A DNA stretch of 64,000 nucleotides from Charina bottae (lineage: Eukaryota; Chordata; Lepidosauria; Squamata; Charinaidae): NCBI GenBank assembly GCA_023362775.1, contig JALMGJ010000006.1, positions 3,136,001 through 3,200,000 of the forward strand, given 5' to 3'. A program made the position numbers and the translations under genes. Under the pieces are notes generated by a model. The model worked only from the letters and a program-made list of their open reading frames with translations, was not told where the DNA came from and did not search any database. Shown here one piece after another: positions 1 through 11,453 of the stretch. Every line of letters starts with the position of its first letter. Position 1 is the stretch's first letter.

Positions 1-260
1 TGTCCCACTTACCAGCACGGCCTCGCACTCCTTGTCCGAACTGCGCCTGCGCAGTGGCTTCCCCCCCCCTCCTGTATGCGCGCTCAGCAAGGAAGAGCGA
101 GGCGGACGCGGCGAGGGCGGGCTTTGTTGCCGAGGCGACAGGCATGAAAGAGGGGATTGGCGGCGGTCCTCGTGATTAGCGCCGATTGGCCCGAGCCCTG
201 TCGTTTGACGTTTTGGCGGGAGACTTAACAGGATTAAATGCATGTTTGGTTTATGAGTGA
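1..260. promoter_or_regulatory. CpG-rich probably bidirectional promoter; minus-strand splice donor at the edge
   Basis: The first 230 bases are rich in CpG, unlike the rest of the window. An NRF1-like palindrome (TGCGCCTGCGCA, 42-53) and two inverted CCAAT boxes (attgg near 157 and 184) are present and there is no TATA box. On the minus strand a consensus donor (GTAAGT, bases 12 down to 7) would end an exon starting upstream near 50-150. In mammals TMEM209 (minus) and SSMEM1 (plus) lie head to head here, so this is inferred to be the TMEM209 promoter and first exon. No protein similarity can be shown from so little sequence. Confidence 0.45.
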
Positions 261-390
261 TTTCCTTGATTCCCCCAAACATGGCAAGGCACTGAGTTAG
301 CTTGGGATCTGGGCTGGATTCATCAAGAGGGTTCCGGGTGTCTGGGTACCCGCCTTCAAGGAGTTACAAGAGCAAAGAAACACAACAGGA

Positions 391-590
391 CCTAAACCAT
401 GGCTTGTCTAACCACGATAGTGTTCACACAATGCCCAAAGCCATCAATCCAATTGTGGTTTACAACCACAAGCTGGGTTCACACAGGACCTAAACTATGG
501 CTTGTCTAACCACGATAGCATTCACACCATATCCAAAGCCATCGATCCAGTTGTGGTTTACAAACCATTTTGGCTGGGTTGTCATAACTT
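391..590. repeat. Two-unit tandem duplication inside a dispersed repeat
   Basis: A block beginning taaaccatggcttgtctaac is followed about 100 bases later by a close copy with the same order of short words (accacgatag, attcacac, aaagccatc, gttgtggttta). The words resemble a diffuse family that recurs near 3640-3915, 10740-10870, 28200-28330, 28570-28660, 59150-59300 and 60560-60660. I cannot assign it to a named family. Confidence 0.4.
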
Positions 591-975
591 GCTAAGCCAA
601 AATCCACCCAACAATATTATTTATTATGACTCAGTGTGCTGTGTGAATGAGGCTCCACCAACCCAGAAGATCCTGTGGTGCATTTCATGAGCATCTTGTA
701 CGAGTCCTAATGACAGGTTGCATGCCATGATGTCATTGTACAATGACGTCATGCAGCACATGAGGTCACTCCCCTCTCCTCCACAGATACCCATGCGTTT
801 TCTTGTCTTCTGTCATCCGTCCCTGATTATGAGATTTTGTTCCTTAATGTTTTTTCCAAATCCTCCTGGGAGTGATTTGATCCTTCAGATGACCCTTGAT
901 GGGGCAAGGTATACCCTGGCCCGAACAATCCACATGCAGAGTGCATCCTTCACCTGCAGAATTCATTGCCACAAG

Positions 976-1490
976 ACGTGATGGCCACTAACTTGCGTGG
1001 CTTTAAGAGAACAGGTCTCACAAAGGTGAAGACTCCATGTTACACCCAGGTGGGGAGCATCATGCTTCCGAGCATCAGTTGCAGGAGAACAACAGTGGAA
1101 AAGAGGTCTAACCTCTTGTGAGATTCTCACAGGCCTCAAGTAGGGAGAAACCAAATGCTGGACTAGGACGGGCCTTGGCCTGATCCAACAGGGCTGTTCT
1201 TAGGTTCCCTGGACTTAATCCCTACAAGACATGGTGGTGGCCGTTATCTTGGACGGCTTTTAAATCCCTGGAGGACAGGTCTATCGAGTGCCATCAGCCT
1301 TGAAGACTCCATGCTACCTCCAGGTGGGGGGCATCGTGTTTCCAAACATCAGCTGCAGAAGAACAACCGTGGAAGAGAGGTGGGTCTGCATCTCCTGCCT
1401 GAGAGCATCCTGCAGGTATCAATTAGGGAGAAACCAAATGCTGCACCAAGCTGGCCCTTGACCTGATCCACCAGCGCTAGCCTTCTGGTG
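976..1490. repeat. Tandemly duplicated LINE 3'-end-like sequence
   Basis: Bases 976-1205 and 1240-1490 are diverged copies of one sequence. Shared landmarks are gaagactccatg, caggtgggg, agaacaac and tagggagaaaccaaatgctg. The phrase about gatccaacagggctgttctta is typical of LINE-derived 3' ends in reptiles. Neither copy keeps a coding frame. Confidence 0.4.
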
Positions 1491-1744
1491 CCCGCACGCA
1501 GCAAGTCTGTTGCAGACTCCAGAAGTGGGCAGGTTATTCCCAGGAGGTTCAGTGGTCTCCATGGTGTCAAGAATGCTGCAAAACCAGGGTTCTAGCTCTT
1601 CCAGATGACAGCTTGGGAAGCAAACCGTGTCAACACAATCCGTTGCCTGGCCACTGCACCGCTGCCATTGTTCCCACTCTCCTGAGTGCCGCTCCAGCTT
1701 GGCACAGCATTTTGGGCATTTCTGCAAAGCAAGTGCTTTCTCTA

Positions 1745-1939
1745 ATGGCTGTCCCTTTCCTCTACTCCTGGTGGCATTATTCTGACAAGGAAGTGGTGGC
1801 CTCTGTCCACCGCAAGGAAATCACCTGTGAGGAGGAAGAAGAGGAGGACGATGAAATGTGTTGGTTTCTGGGAGAAATGCTGCTTTTTTACTGTTTGGCC
1901 GTTGTCATTCTACAACTCGGTTACTTTGGGGTGAACAGG
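1745..1939 (+). CDS. SSMEM1: SSMEM1-like membrane exon
   Basis: This open segment encodes a glutamate-rich stretch and a Cys-Trp pair, followed by one hydrophobic span of about 20 residues (LLFYCLAVVILQLGYFG). Mammalian SSMEM1 (serine-rich single-pass membrane protein) likewise has a short N-terminus with a Cys-Trp and one transmembrane helix. I chose the ATG at 1745; the upstream part of the open frame has no ATG and is not expected to be translated. A strong donor, GTAAGA, follows at 1940 and leaves phase 0. That does not match the downstream exon at 8351, so either a further exon lies between or the weaker donor at 1950 is used. The assignment rests on position, the membrane segment and the downstream exon. 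Confidence 0.5.
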
Positions 1940-1977
1940 GTAAGAGTCGGTAATTAGTTGTATTCTAATGTTTGAGG

Positions 1978-2308
1978 GGCGTGGTGGCTCAGCGGGTAAG
2001 ACGCCAGGCTTGTCGATCAGAAGATTGCAAGTTCGGAGGTTCGAATCCCTAGCCCTGCGTGATGGAGTGAGCTCCCGCACTAGCCCCTGCTCTTGCCAAC
2101 CTAGCAATTTGAAAGCATGCAAATGCAAGTAGATGAATAGGGACCACTTCGGTGGAATGGTAACAGCGTTCCGCGCGCGTCATGCTGGCCACATGACCGT
2201 GGAAGCGTCTTCGGACAACGCTGGCTCTTCGGCTAACAAATGGAGATGAGCACCGGCCCTAGAGTCGGACACGACTGCACAACTGTGTGGGGGGAACCTT
2301 TACCTTTT
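1978..2308 (+). mobile_element. Sauria-type SINE, full length
   Basis: A tRNA-like head with an A box (tggctcagcggg) and B box (ggttcgaatcc) is followed by the long body typical of the squamate Sauria SINE (ctagcaattt, acagcgttccg, gagatgagcacc) and ends in ggaacctttacctttt. A perfect 12-bp target duplication, TAATGTTTGAGG, flanks it at 1966-1977 and 2309-2320. It is useful as a taxonomic marker and lies in the SSMEM1 intron. Confidence 0.85.
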
Positions 2309-2465
2309 TAATGTTTGAGGAGAAGACGTCAGCCATAAAAATCCCACTGAAACAGACCAGCCATGGTGTCCAGCTTCCCATAACGGGCAACCAAAGATGT
2401 CCAAGAAGGTCCATGCATCCAGTGCTGAAAAGCCGAAGCCTGCTGCTATGGTTGCGTGAATATGC

Positions 2466-3461
2466 CTTGTCGAGGCCTTGCCTCAGTGCCTGGGGGCTGT
2501 GGGGGCCTGGATGGGGAACAACAGGCTTCAGCTGAACCCTGGTAAGACGGAGTGGCTGTGGATTGATGGCCCCCCTGTATCCAGGAAGTTATCATCTTTG
2601 GTTCTGGGTGGGATGGCACTGCCCCATTCAGATACAGTGCGGAACCTGGGGGTCCTCCTGGACTCACGACTCCTGCTCGAAGAGCAGGTGGCAGTCATGG
2701 CCAGGAGGGCCTTTGCACAGCTTCGCGTTCTGCACCAGCTACGCCCTTTCCTGGATCGGGATACCCTCCGAACAGTCACTCATACCCTTGTCATCTCCCA
2801 TGTAATTATTGCAATGCGCTCTACATGGGGCTACCCTTGAAGAGTATCCGGAAGCTTCATCTGGTCCAGAATGCGGCAGCACGGGCAGTTATGGGTGCTA
2901 GAAGATCAGCACATGTGACACCTCTGCTGCGCGAGTTGCATTGGGTACCAGTTTGCTTCTGGGTCCAATTCAAGGTGTTGGTTATCACCTTTAAAGCCCT
3001 ACATGGCATGGGGCCAGGGTACCCGAGGGACCGTCTCATCCCGATGACATCGACCCGCCACACTCGTTCATGCAGAGAGGGCATGCTGCGGACCCCATCA
3101 ATAAAATAATTTCATCTAGCGGGGTCCAGGAGGCGAGCCTTCTCTGCAGTAGCGCCCGCATTGTGGAACATCTTGCCCCCGGAGGTGAGGCTGGCCCCCT
3201 CTCTCCTGACCTTCCGGAAGACTCTTAAGACCTGGCTCTGCCGCCTTGCCTGGGACGAAGGAGGTAATAGTTCCTCCTGGGGGTGGCTGGCCCCATAATG
3301 TCCTCCTGATAGCTGATTTTACCATCTCTTGGATTTTTACCTATTTTTATCTATTTATTGTTATACTGTAATTTTATTTGTATGGATTTTAACTATGGAT
3401 ATGCTGTAAACCGCCCAGAGTCCCCTATTTGGGGAGATGGGCAGGGATAAATTTAAATAAA

Positions 3462-3508
<47 letters not shown>
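2466..3508 (+). mobile_element. 5'-truncated L2/CR1-type LINE, RT C-terminal part, decayed
   Basis: Interrupted frames encode the C-terminal reverse transcriptase region of a CR1/L2-clade LINE: RLQLNPGKTEWLW, then RNLGVLLDSRLLLEEQV, then a His-Trp-Val-Pro-Val motif. Frame breaks near 2800-2830 and 3107 separate them. The 3' end (accgcccagagtcccctat) runs into an AAGT microsatellite at 3461-3508, as is usual for this LINE's tail. A second copy lies inverted at 50620-51600. Confidence 0.75.
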
Positions 3509-3509
<1 letters not shown>

Positions 3510-4847
3510 TATGCTGATAGACTGCAACTGCACATGAAGGCTTATGGTAGCCATTATGACCAATGTTGTCACCATTCCTTTGGCACCTCCCAAAGTGAAT
3601 CACCATGGCTGCAAATTTCATATTAGGAGCTGGTTCAACTATTGCTCAAAGCCATAGGCTCACACAACATGCTAAGGATGTTAATGGAACCCTGGTTTAG
3701 AATGTAGTGTGAACACAGCCTCTGGCTTCGACACCCCCAATCCTAGGTTCACATGACACTGAACCATAAACTAACCACATAGCCTGTTTTGCACGCATCC
3801 CAGGTTAGGATGCAATTGGCTAATTCATGGTTTAAACAGCCGTGCAAAATCCACTCTGCTATGGTTTGATTTTGTCCTAGCGTGTCGTGTAAACGCAGCA
3901 ACTTAATTTGTAAACCACGGTTTATTCTGTCTCTGCTCCATGCATGTTGGGCAGTGCGAAAGAGGGAAGTGGTACAGGAGAATTTCAGGAGAGGCACAGA
4001 TTCTCTGCCGCCTTCGCCTCTCCCACACAGCCCTAAAGGATGGCACACTCCTGCCCCGTTGTGCGGGAGATCTTCCTTATTCTCAGCCACCGACACGGGG
4101 ACTGGCAGGAAGAGTGTGGGGCAGAACTTCCGAGGCTTTGCTTCCATTTCTGGAACAAAACCGTGGAGCTGATGCGTGTCCTGTTTGGGATTTGCAGCCA
4201 TCCGCAGATTTGGGGACCCTGCTTGGCTCCTCTCGGCCGACTTGGCAGCCCTTCCTCCCCGTTGGCGCATCCCCCACGTTTTTAAAACTGTGCGAAACAA
4301 GGGAAGACCCCAAGGCAGAAATAGCCCCGGGGAGGGCGGTGGCAGCGGAGTCTGCAGAAGAGGCCAAAACCGTCAATCTGATGAAAGTAGCACCGTGTTG
4401 CTGAAAGGCAAGCCCCGCCCCTTTTGCACGTGCGTTGTGACATTGCCTGCACATCCCAAAGGGGCAGAGCTTGTGGCACAAAGGTGTGATGCTGCCTTTG
4501 TCATTCTGAAAAAAGGAGCCCAGACTGAAGATACCCATGGAGGGAGGCAAACCCTGACAGCAGCCCTGGAGAGCTTTTGGAGAGAAAGTGACTGAAACTG
4601 ACCAGGAAAGGGAAACTGGCGAATCAATCTCAAAACGCCATTTCAATAGGCATCTGCGGGGGGGGGGGGAGGGGGCAAATGACATTACACTTGTCCTGAA
4701 TGATGTCACGGGCATCAGGCATGCCCATTATGTAACCTGCGTCATTTGTGCAATGATGCAAGTGATGTCATTGTGGTTTGTGCCAGAGGCTTACGATTTC
4801 AACTTCCTTCATCATTTTCTGGATCTTGCACTGGCATCCTTTTAGAG
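3509..4847. other. SSMEM1 intron without recognisable gene
   Basis: This intronic stretch carries the diffuse tcacacaacat/aaaccatgg repeat (about 3640-3915). Otherwise I see no coding similarity. Open frames on both strands at 3880-4630 overlap each other, lack start and splice context and resemble no family. Confidence 0.4.
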
Positions 4848-4956
4848 CAGCGTTTCTCAACGTTGGTAACTTTAAGATGTCTGGACTTCAACTCCCAGAA
4901 TTCCCCAGCCAGTTGAAGTCTGCACATCTTAAAGTTGAGGAGGTTGAGAAACACTG
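4848..4956. mobile_element. hAT-type palindromic MITE, family A
   Basis: Begins cagcgtttctcaac and ends gttgagaaacactg, two inverted arms carrying the motif acttcaactcccagaattcc. Near-duplicate flanks (ttttagag / ctttagag) look like an 8-bp target duplication, as in hAT elements. Confidence 0.7.
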
Positions 4957-5548
4957 CTTTAGAGCATACTATTAAAAGAGCATTGTGCAAATTCACTTCC
5001 GCTTCTTCTGCAAATAAAATAGCTCTCACCTTCTTTCTTTAGTTGCATGCCAGGTCAATTCTGGCTAGCCAGTGCTGGCAAGTGGCAAGGACCAGAAGGG
5101 GTGGGGTGTGCCTATGCCAGTGGTGTCCATGGGTGGGGAGGGAAAAAAGTAAAAATGGCAGCCCTAAACATGCAGTCACACCCCTGGCCTCCAACACTCC
5201 CAGAACACAACTCTGCTCACAACCCCAACCAGTGACCTGACCTTGTCTACAAAAGAAGAGATGGCAAAGAGTGACGGATTTTGCACACCTTGAAGCTGTG
5301 ATGGGATACCGCTGTCTTAAAGGGGAAAAGCCTATTCTACTTTGGTGCAGCTAGTGAGAAGATTGTCTCACTCATGGGCTAGGTACCAGAAGAAGACAGC
5401 ATTGTGTCACCCCAGGGGAAGATTGGAGTTGCCCAGGTATGACGATGTCAAGCTAAGCTGCAAGTGTGAGAAGATAAACATGATCAAAAAATCAAAGTTA
5501 ATAGATCATAATGTTGGAAATCAGTGGAATGCTGTCAAATGTGTAGAT

Positions 5549-5715
5549 CAGTGTTTCTCAACCTTCGTAACTTTAAGATATGTGGACTTCAACTCCCAGA
5601 ATTCCCCAGCCAGCACTTTAAGATGTGTAGACTTCACCTCCCAGAATTCCCCAACCAGCATGCTATGGGAGTTGAAGTCCACATATCTTAAAGTTGCCAT
5701 AGTTGAGAAACACTG
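5549..5715. mobile_element. hAT-type palindromic MITE, family A
   Basis: Arms start cagtgtttctcaacc and end gttgagaaacactg, with an internal repeat of the ttcaactcccagaattcccc block. The flanks gtgtagat / gtctagat fit an 8-bp target duplication. Confidence 0.75.
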
Positions 5716-6068
5716 GTCTAGATGATCATCTTTTAGAGCAGAAATGGAGAACCTGTGGCACTTTGGTTCACGTTGACCAAACTCTACATTGAACACCTCT
5801 GGCCAACTTGGTTTGGGCCACTAACTAAGCATCGGGTACAAGTCCTGAAGACATTACAGCTGTCATGATGTCACCACGCAAGTGACAGGAATTATAGGAT
5901 TTGCACAAGGATGTCTTGATCCAGGTGACATCACTCCCCCCATGGATGCCCGGGCTGCTGGGAATTGAAGCGGAGCAACATCTGTCAGGCAACAGCTTCT
6001 CCAGCCTACATGGTGGTTGGGCTTTGCTCCAAAGTACCTCTTTCCATTTTGATGTGATTACTGTAGGA

Positions 6069-6193
6069 CAGTGTTTCTCAACCTTGGCAACTTGAAGATG
6101 GGTGGACTTCAACTCCCAGAGTTCCCCAGCCAGCTTTGAATTCTGGGAGTTGAAGTCCACCCATCTTCAAGTTGCCAAGGTTGAGAAACACTG
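6069..6193. mobile_element. hAT-type palindromic MITE, family A
   Basis: Almost perfect inverted repeat with terminal cagtgtttctcaacc, flanked by a perfect 8-bp target duplication, CTGTAGGA (6061-6068 and 6194-6201). Confidence 0.85.
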
Positions 6194-6784
6194 CTGTAGG
6201 AGAAGGTTCCCCAAAGTTTTAGACCCAAGGAACGTTTGTGAAAAGTATGGTAATTATCTATTTCCTCCTTGTTGCTATGCATTATATACGTTTCTTTTAA
6301 ACTGGATAACTCAGGTGATTGGTTTCCATGTTTCCCGGCACAGTTCTTTCTGAGACAACCCTGTGGAACTCTTTCGTGCAACTGGACGGTGCATTCGAAA
6401 GGTAAACAATTGCGTTTCTTCTAGTTGCCTGTTTTACAGCATTAATTAACAAAGGATGTGGGGGGAAACAGATGCCGAAGACAGGCAGGGCTTCTGTACC
6501 TGTATGCCAGGGAGATGCATTCCTTCTGGGATGGTCTGAAGTTTCGGGGTGGCAAGCTAAACCCCAGTGGCTGTTTTCTCACACCCTACCTATCTATGGT
6601 TAACTGGGCTGTGGCTTAATCAGTTCACTCGCTTTCCAGGGCTTGCTAGACACACTGAATCATCCGCTCACCACCAGGGGGCGGGATTCCTAGAACCCTG
6701 TGCTAACATCTGGAGGGCCGGGCTCAAGCAGACCCCTGGGGCATGCAGTGTCTGCACAATCTTAGAACACAGCTAGTATGGTTT

Positions 6785-6990
6785 CATTTATTTATGAAAT
6801 ATATATCCTGCTCACAATGTTTCCTCTGCCCATTTTCCCCCACCACAACAACTCTGTAAGGTAGGCTGGGCTGAGAGAGAGCCCCCCCCCCCGTCCAAAT
6901 CCCCCAGGGAGCTTCTGTCGTTGAGGATAGATCTGAATCTTAAGTCTCTACAATCCCAGCCCCTTCCCCATCACACCACCCCGGCTCTCT
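6785..6990 (+). repeat. SINE-tail-like sequence
   Basis: The phrase ctgctcacaatg...caacaactctgtaaggtaggctgggctgagagaga matches the body of a tRNA-derived squamate SINE seen more completely at 55395-55620. The tRNA head is missing here. The call rests on word similarity only. Confidence 0.35.
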
Positions 6991-7788
6991 TAGGGCTTAA
7001 CATTATGCATGAATCTAGTGTCTGATGTGAAGTGGTCTTAATCTTCCTGGGGACTAATGAAAGAGCAGCTTGTCCCCCATTTATCATGCTGCTCTTTCAT
7101 TACTCTAGACCACTTCACAAGTTCACCAGCAAGGCCACATTTAACCATCCACTTGGGGATGAATAAAGGTTTTAGGAGTAAGACATCCCAAAGACTATCT
7201 ACACCTCAACTGCCCAATTAACAAGCCAGTCAGGTGTAAGGTCCATACAGCCACCCTGGAAGACATACTGTATATGGGGTCCCCTCACCAACTTTTGCCC
7301 AGACTGAAGAAGCTACTTGGACAAGCAGCTTTCAACCAAAAGAAAGAAATCCAGTTGCCATGACAACCTACAGACACATCCTCAAGTGCATCCTCATCTG
7401 AGCTGGTGTCCAAACCGTCACTTATCTTCCATCCAAGTTCATAGCAAAGTTTTTCCCAGCAGCATAACAGCGAGACAGCTTGGTGAATTTATAGAACTCA
7501 CTGTTTAGTTGAGTGGCCCGTAAATCTTATCCAGTGGGTGTCATGTATATAATGTGAATGCCAGTAAGTGTCAGCAGATGGTAGCATTCAGCCAACCATA
7601 TCGGGAAGCTAAACAAGGTTGGGACGGTTTAGTCTTTGGACAGAAACCCCATCAGGAAATCCCAGGGCTGTGGAATACACCAGGATGCTGAAAAATACCC
7701 AGGGAGAAAAAAAGGACACTATTTTTGTAGTGTTACCCAGAAAACTGCACAGATTGGTCCCTGTAGCCCCAGGAGTCAAACTTGATTG

Positions 7789-8130
7789 CAGGTAGTCCTT
7801 GACTTATGACCACAATCGGGACTGGAACTTCTGTTGCTAAGCGAGGAGGTCATTAAGTGAGACACGCCTGATTTTATGACCTTTTTTGCTGTGGTCATTA
7901 AGCGAATCACTGCAGGCATTAAGTGAATCACGTGGTCATTAAGCGAATCCAGCTTCCCCCATTGACTTTGCTTGTCAGAAGCTGGTTGGGAAGGTCACAA
8001 ATGGCGATCACAGGACCCTGGGATGCTGCAACGGCCATAAGTGCGAGGACTGGTCATAAGTAACTTTTGCCAGCGCCGTTGTAACTTTGGACGGTCACTA
8101 AACAAATGGTCGTAAGTTGAGGACTACCTG
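7789..8130. mobile_element. MITE-like repeat with CAGGTAGTCCT termini, family D
   Basis: Starts caggtagtccttgacttatgacc and ends in its inverse, taagttgaggactacctg. The interior repeats words such as cattaagcgaatca. Related pieces lie at 13278-13359, 18345-18415, 19664-20331 and 61884-62103. I could not define a target duplication. Confidence 0.65.
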
Positions 8131-8350
8131 TGAAAGTTTTAAAAACAACAGTAACTCTTGTAAAAGAAAAGATGCCCCCTTTTCTCTAACCAAGGAGAGA
8201 TGGTTTTTGTATCGCGATGCCCGCTTTTGAACGAAGCCCACCTTTCCCCAGAAGACAAAGAAGGTGCATTTCTTCAGATCCTTTAAAAAAAAACACATGT
8301 GGGCGGATGTCATGGGCCGCATAATGTATCCCTTTGTCTCCTGTTGCCAG

Positions 8351-8763
8351 GCCCCCCAGGGTGTGCCTGCCGATGCCACTGCAAGTTTACCGTCTGCGGA
8401 TTGCTGAGGAAGCTGTTTGGGGGGAAAGACACGGAAGGGGCCGGCGACCCCCCCACCTCCCCGCCCATCAAGAAGCGCCTGAAGAGGCGTCTCTCCTTGC
8501 TCAGCCAGCAGACCTTCTGCGATAGCGATTCCTCCGGCTCCGCCACCCTGGATTCGCAGGTGTCTTCCTGGAAGTGGAGCCAGATGGGCGACAGTGTCAG
8601 CCCCGCCAGCCGGAAAAGGAAGCGGATGGCCCAGCCGAGGGATCTGGGGTCCTCCTGGGTGAGGCAGCAGCCGTGCCTGCGCTGCAAGGCGAAGAGGACG
8701 GAGGAATGGCTGGTCCAGCACTTCTACGATCTGGATCCGCCTCTCCAGGGCAAGAAAAACTGA
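8351..8763 (+). CDS. SSMEM1: SSMEM1 last coding exon
   Basis: A good acceptor (tttgtctcctgttgccag) precedes an open frame to the TGA at 8761. The product is basic and serine-rich. It has SLLSQQTFCDSDSSGSAT and then a block, KRKRMAQPRDLGS, followed by CLRCKAKRTEEWL. This block closely resembles the conserved C-terminal motif of mammalian SSMEM1, with its basic KRRKMAQ run and a Cys-x-x-Cys-Lys-Ala-x-Arg-Thr-x-Glu-Trp-Leu core. SSMEM1 is a little-studied single-pass membrane protein, mainly of testis, and the neighbour of CPA2 in mammals; the same order is seen here. The reading frame needs one base from the preceding exon (phase 1). Confidence 0.7.
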
Positions 8764-8872
8764 GCCGAGGCAAAAGAGCCCCTTCGGGCATCTCTTCCTG
8801 GCCTGCCAACCGAGCACCCTCCGCAGGCGGGCGGGCGGCCCTGCTGGGCCAGAGCGGCAGATGGCTCGTATC

Positions 8873-8878
8873 AATAAA
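8873..8878 (+). terminator. SSMEM1 poly(A) signal
   Basis: Canonical AATAAA lies 110 bases after the SSMEM1 stop codon, with no other signal between. Confidence 0.7.
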
Positions 8879-9439
8879 ACTTAGAGATGCATTGTAAGTA
8901 AGGATGCTGTTTCCGACACACAGGTGAAGGCGTGGACCGGTTAATCTCCGTGGTCCTGACTTCGCGATGACGCCTGTTCTATCAATACAGAGAGATCGTT
9001 CGTAATGTCTTACGCTGTTGCGTAATGTCCGTCAATTGCAATGCAAACATTTTGCTTTTAAGGGTACCGGTAGGCCGCAGGCGTGTGTACCCTGACCCTG
9101 AAGGGGGTGTGTGCGCGTGTGTTTTACTGCATTCAATGTGCAGTGTTATCTTTCCAGCCAGACCCCCTCGAGGAACACCGCAGCCTGCCAAGGCCAGGGC
9201 AGCTGTGAATTCTGACAGCTGTACTCCCCAGCTGGGGGAAAGATTAGCATACTGCAAGAGGTTTAAGCTCAGTGGGTAGCTAAATAGCCAAACACAATTT
9301 TCTTGATAAACCTTATGGTAGAATGGAAAAGAATGCCCATGCTGCAGATCGGAAAGGGTGAGATTAGGAGATAGAAATTTACCCGAGCATCTTTTCCTTT
9401 TGCTGAATCGGTATTCTTCACTTATCCATGAACGAACAG

Positions 9440-9545
9440 GAAACCGCCCAGAGTCCCCTATTCGGGGAGATAGGCGGGGATAGATAGATAAATAAATCAA
9501 ATAAATAAATAAATAAATAAATTAAATAAATAAATAAACAAACAA
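9440..9545 (+). repeat. L2-type LINE 3' tail with AAAT microsatellite
   Basis: The tail gaaaccgcccagagtcccct and then an AAAT/AAAC tract match the 3' end of the LINE at 2466-3508. Confidence 0.6.
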
Positions 9546-10204
9546 ACAGTACCAGTTGCAGAGCCCTCTCTGCCTCTCTCCAGAATCCCATCTGGTGCCT
9601 GATTGCCCTTCAAGGCAGCAGCCTCTGCGGGTGTGTACACGGGCGTGTGTGTGTGTGTGTCAAAATTGGCCAAATGGTGGACGGAACGTTGTAATGCAAG
9701 CCCCACCCCTTTCGTATATGTATCGGTTGTCTCTCATACATGTTTGAAACAGGCCAGGTGTGTGTCGTGACATTCCGTCTGCCACCTTGCTGATTTTGAT
9801 GCCAACTGTGGATGCTGTGGCTTAAGGAGGCTTCGCACACTTTGAAAATGCTCTCGGATATGCAAAACGGGGAAAAACTCCTTTAACACCAGTAGAATTA
9901 TGAATGACTTAAATCTGTCATGCTCGTGGGCTGAGGGGATGACAGCAACGTCATGGGGACAAGGCAGGAAAAAAGTTGTTGGAGTTGTTAGGAGCCGAAA
10001 AGGCTACTTAAAAAAATTATTGCAGAAAGTTGATTGGGACATCAATCAACCACACCCGTCCATTCCCACACACCACCCAAACTATTCCCTCCACTACCCT
10101 CTCTCCCCCACTCCCTGACCCCCACAGAGGCACAGTTCCTGAGTTTTTGGCCCTGTAAGGGGAATGCTAGTTTGGCAGCTTTGCAGCTCTCCCCTGTTTG
10201 CTGG

Positions 10205-10212
10205 GGAAAATT

Positions 10213-10271
<59 letters not shown>

Positions 10272-10330
10272 TGGTTCGATTTATATTTACCGCACCATCT
10301 CCCCACAGGGGGACTCTGGGCGGTTTACAA
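10205..10330 (-). repeat. L2-type LINE 3' tail, inverted, with ATTT microsatellite
   Basis: An (ATTT)n tract (about 10211-10271) runs into the inverse of the LINE end (gggggactctgggcggttta). Confidence 0.6.
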
Positions 10331-11319
10331 AAATAAATGAGGGTGAAAATGAGAAGATTTTTGTCAGTTTTCCTTAGAGTATTTCATTCTTTTCTTTCTG
10401 GAGTGGGGTGAGTGGATTGTTCTGCTGTAGATCCTGCATCAGTGTGGGGTGGGAAGGACATACTTTACTCCTTGTTTTTAGCATTTCAATCATGGATTGC
10501 ATTCAACGTGCTTCTGAGGGTTTGGGAACTGAAAACAGTGGCAGCGTGGAAGTGTCTTGCGTTTATTAGTAGCAGGAAATGCTCTGTAAATGCCAGAAAG
10601 ATGCACTGTGCATCATTCGTTCCTTTTTTAAAAAAGAAATTTTTCTCAAGAAAAGAAAAACGTGCACATACTGTAGGTCTAGATTGCCAGCCAATACATT
10701 TGAAATCTAAGTGCCGGGTATGTGCATTTTGTTGACTGGGTTTACACACTTCCCTGTGTCATGGCTTGTTAGCTATGGTTTGTTCATTCAACATTCCAAG
10801 CTGTAAACCACTATTTTCAAACCACAATGGCACTGGGTTCATCGAGCACATTAAACTCAAACCAAACAGGCCACATTATCGGTTAATGTGATGCACGAAC
10901 CTCAGTAGTGTGTTTTCGTTCACCACAGCAGAGAAAGGCAGTTCTGCGCACCTCATTTTGGTACATTTCTTTTTGCAGTGGAAATCAGCATCTTTGTTCT
11001 TTCTTCCGCGTTTAAATTCACAGGGCTCCTGCTGAAGACGTGTCTTGGCCTCAGTCTCACGTTCTTTGCACATTGATTTACTGAGCTTATATACCACTTC
11101 AAGCAGACTCAGTTCTGAGCAACATTATTAGCTGATACTGTAACTGGATTAAAAACAAAATACATAGAACTGTATAGTCAAAGTAACACAAGGCACCATT
11201 AACAACCAATCCCAGAATAATGTTCTCCCTGCAGGATGGATCAAAAGCAAAGCTTGGAAAGCCGGATCTTACCTGCTTTTCAAAACTCAGGAACGTAGGG
11301 GCCAAGCTGATCTCTAAGG

Positions 11320-11453
11320 CAGTGTTTCTCAACCTCTGCCATTTTAAGATGTGTGGACTTCAACTCCCAGAATTCCCCAGCCAGCGTGCTGGCTGGGGAA
11401 TTCTGGGAGTTGAAGTCCACACATCTTAAAATGGCTGAGGTTGAGAAACACTG
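11320..11453. mobile_element. hAT-type palindromic MITE, family A
   Basis: Two clean arms joined at ccagcgtgctgg, with a perfect 8-bp target duplication, CTCTAAGG (11312-11319 and 11454-11461). Confidence 0.88.

Noticed and set aside
1978..2060. tRNA gene suggested by A and B box promoter words
   Set aside because: The tRNA-like head continues into a Sauria SINE body and is flanked by a SINE-length target duplication; the cloverleaf is degenerate. The same holds at 14450-14530, 57482-57530 and 55550-55620.
3880..4720. Several overlapping frames of 100-210 codons on both strands
   Set aside because: Both strands are open through the same GC-richer stretch, with no splice context, no family likeness and no shared start.
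8098..8874. 258-codon minus-strand frame across the SSMEM1 last exon
   Set aside because: It is the antisense shadow of the serine-rich exon and includes family D repeat sequence; no homology.
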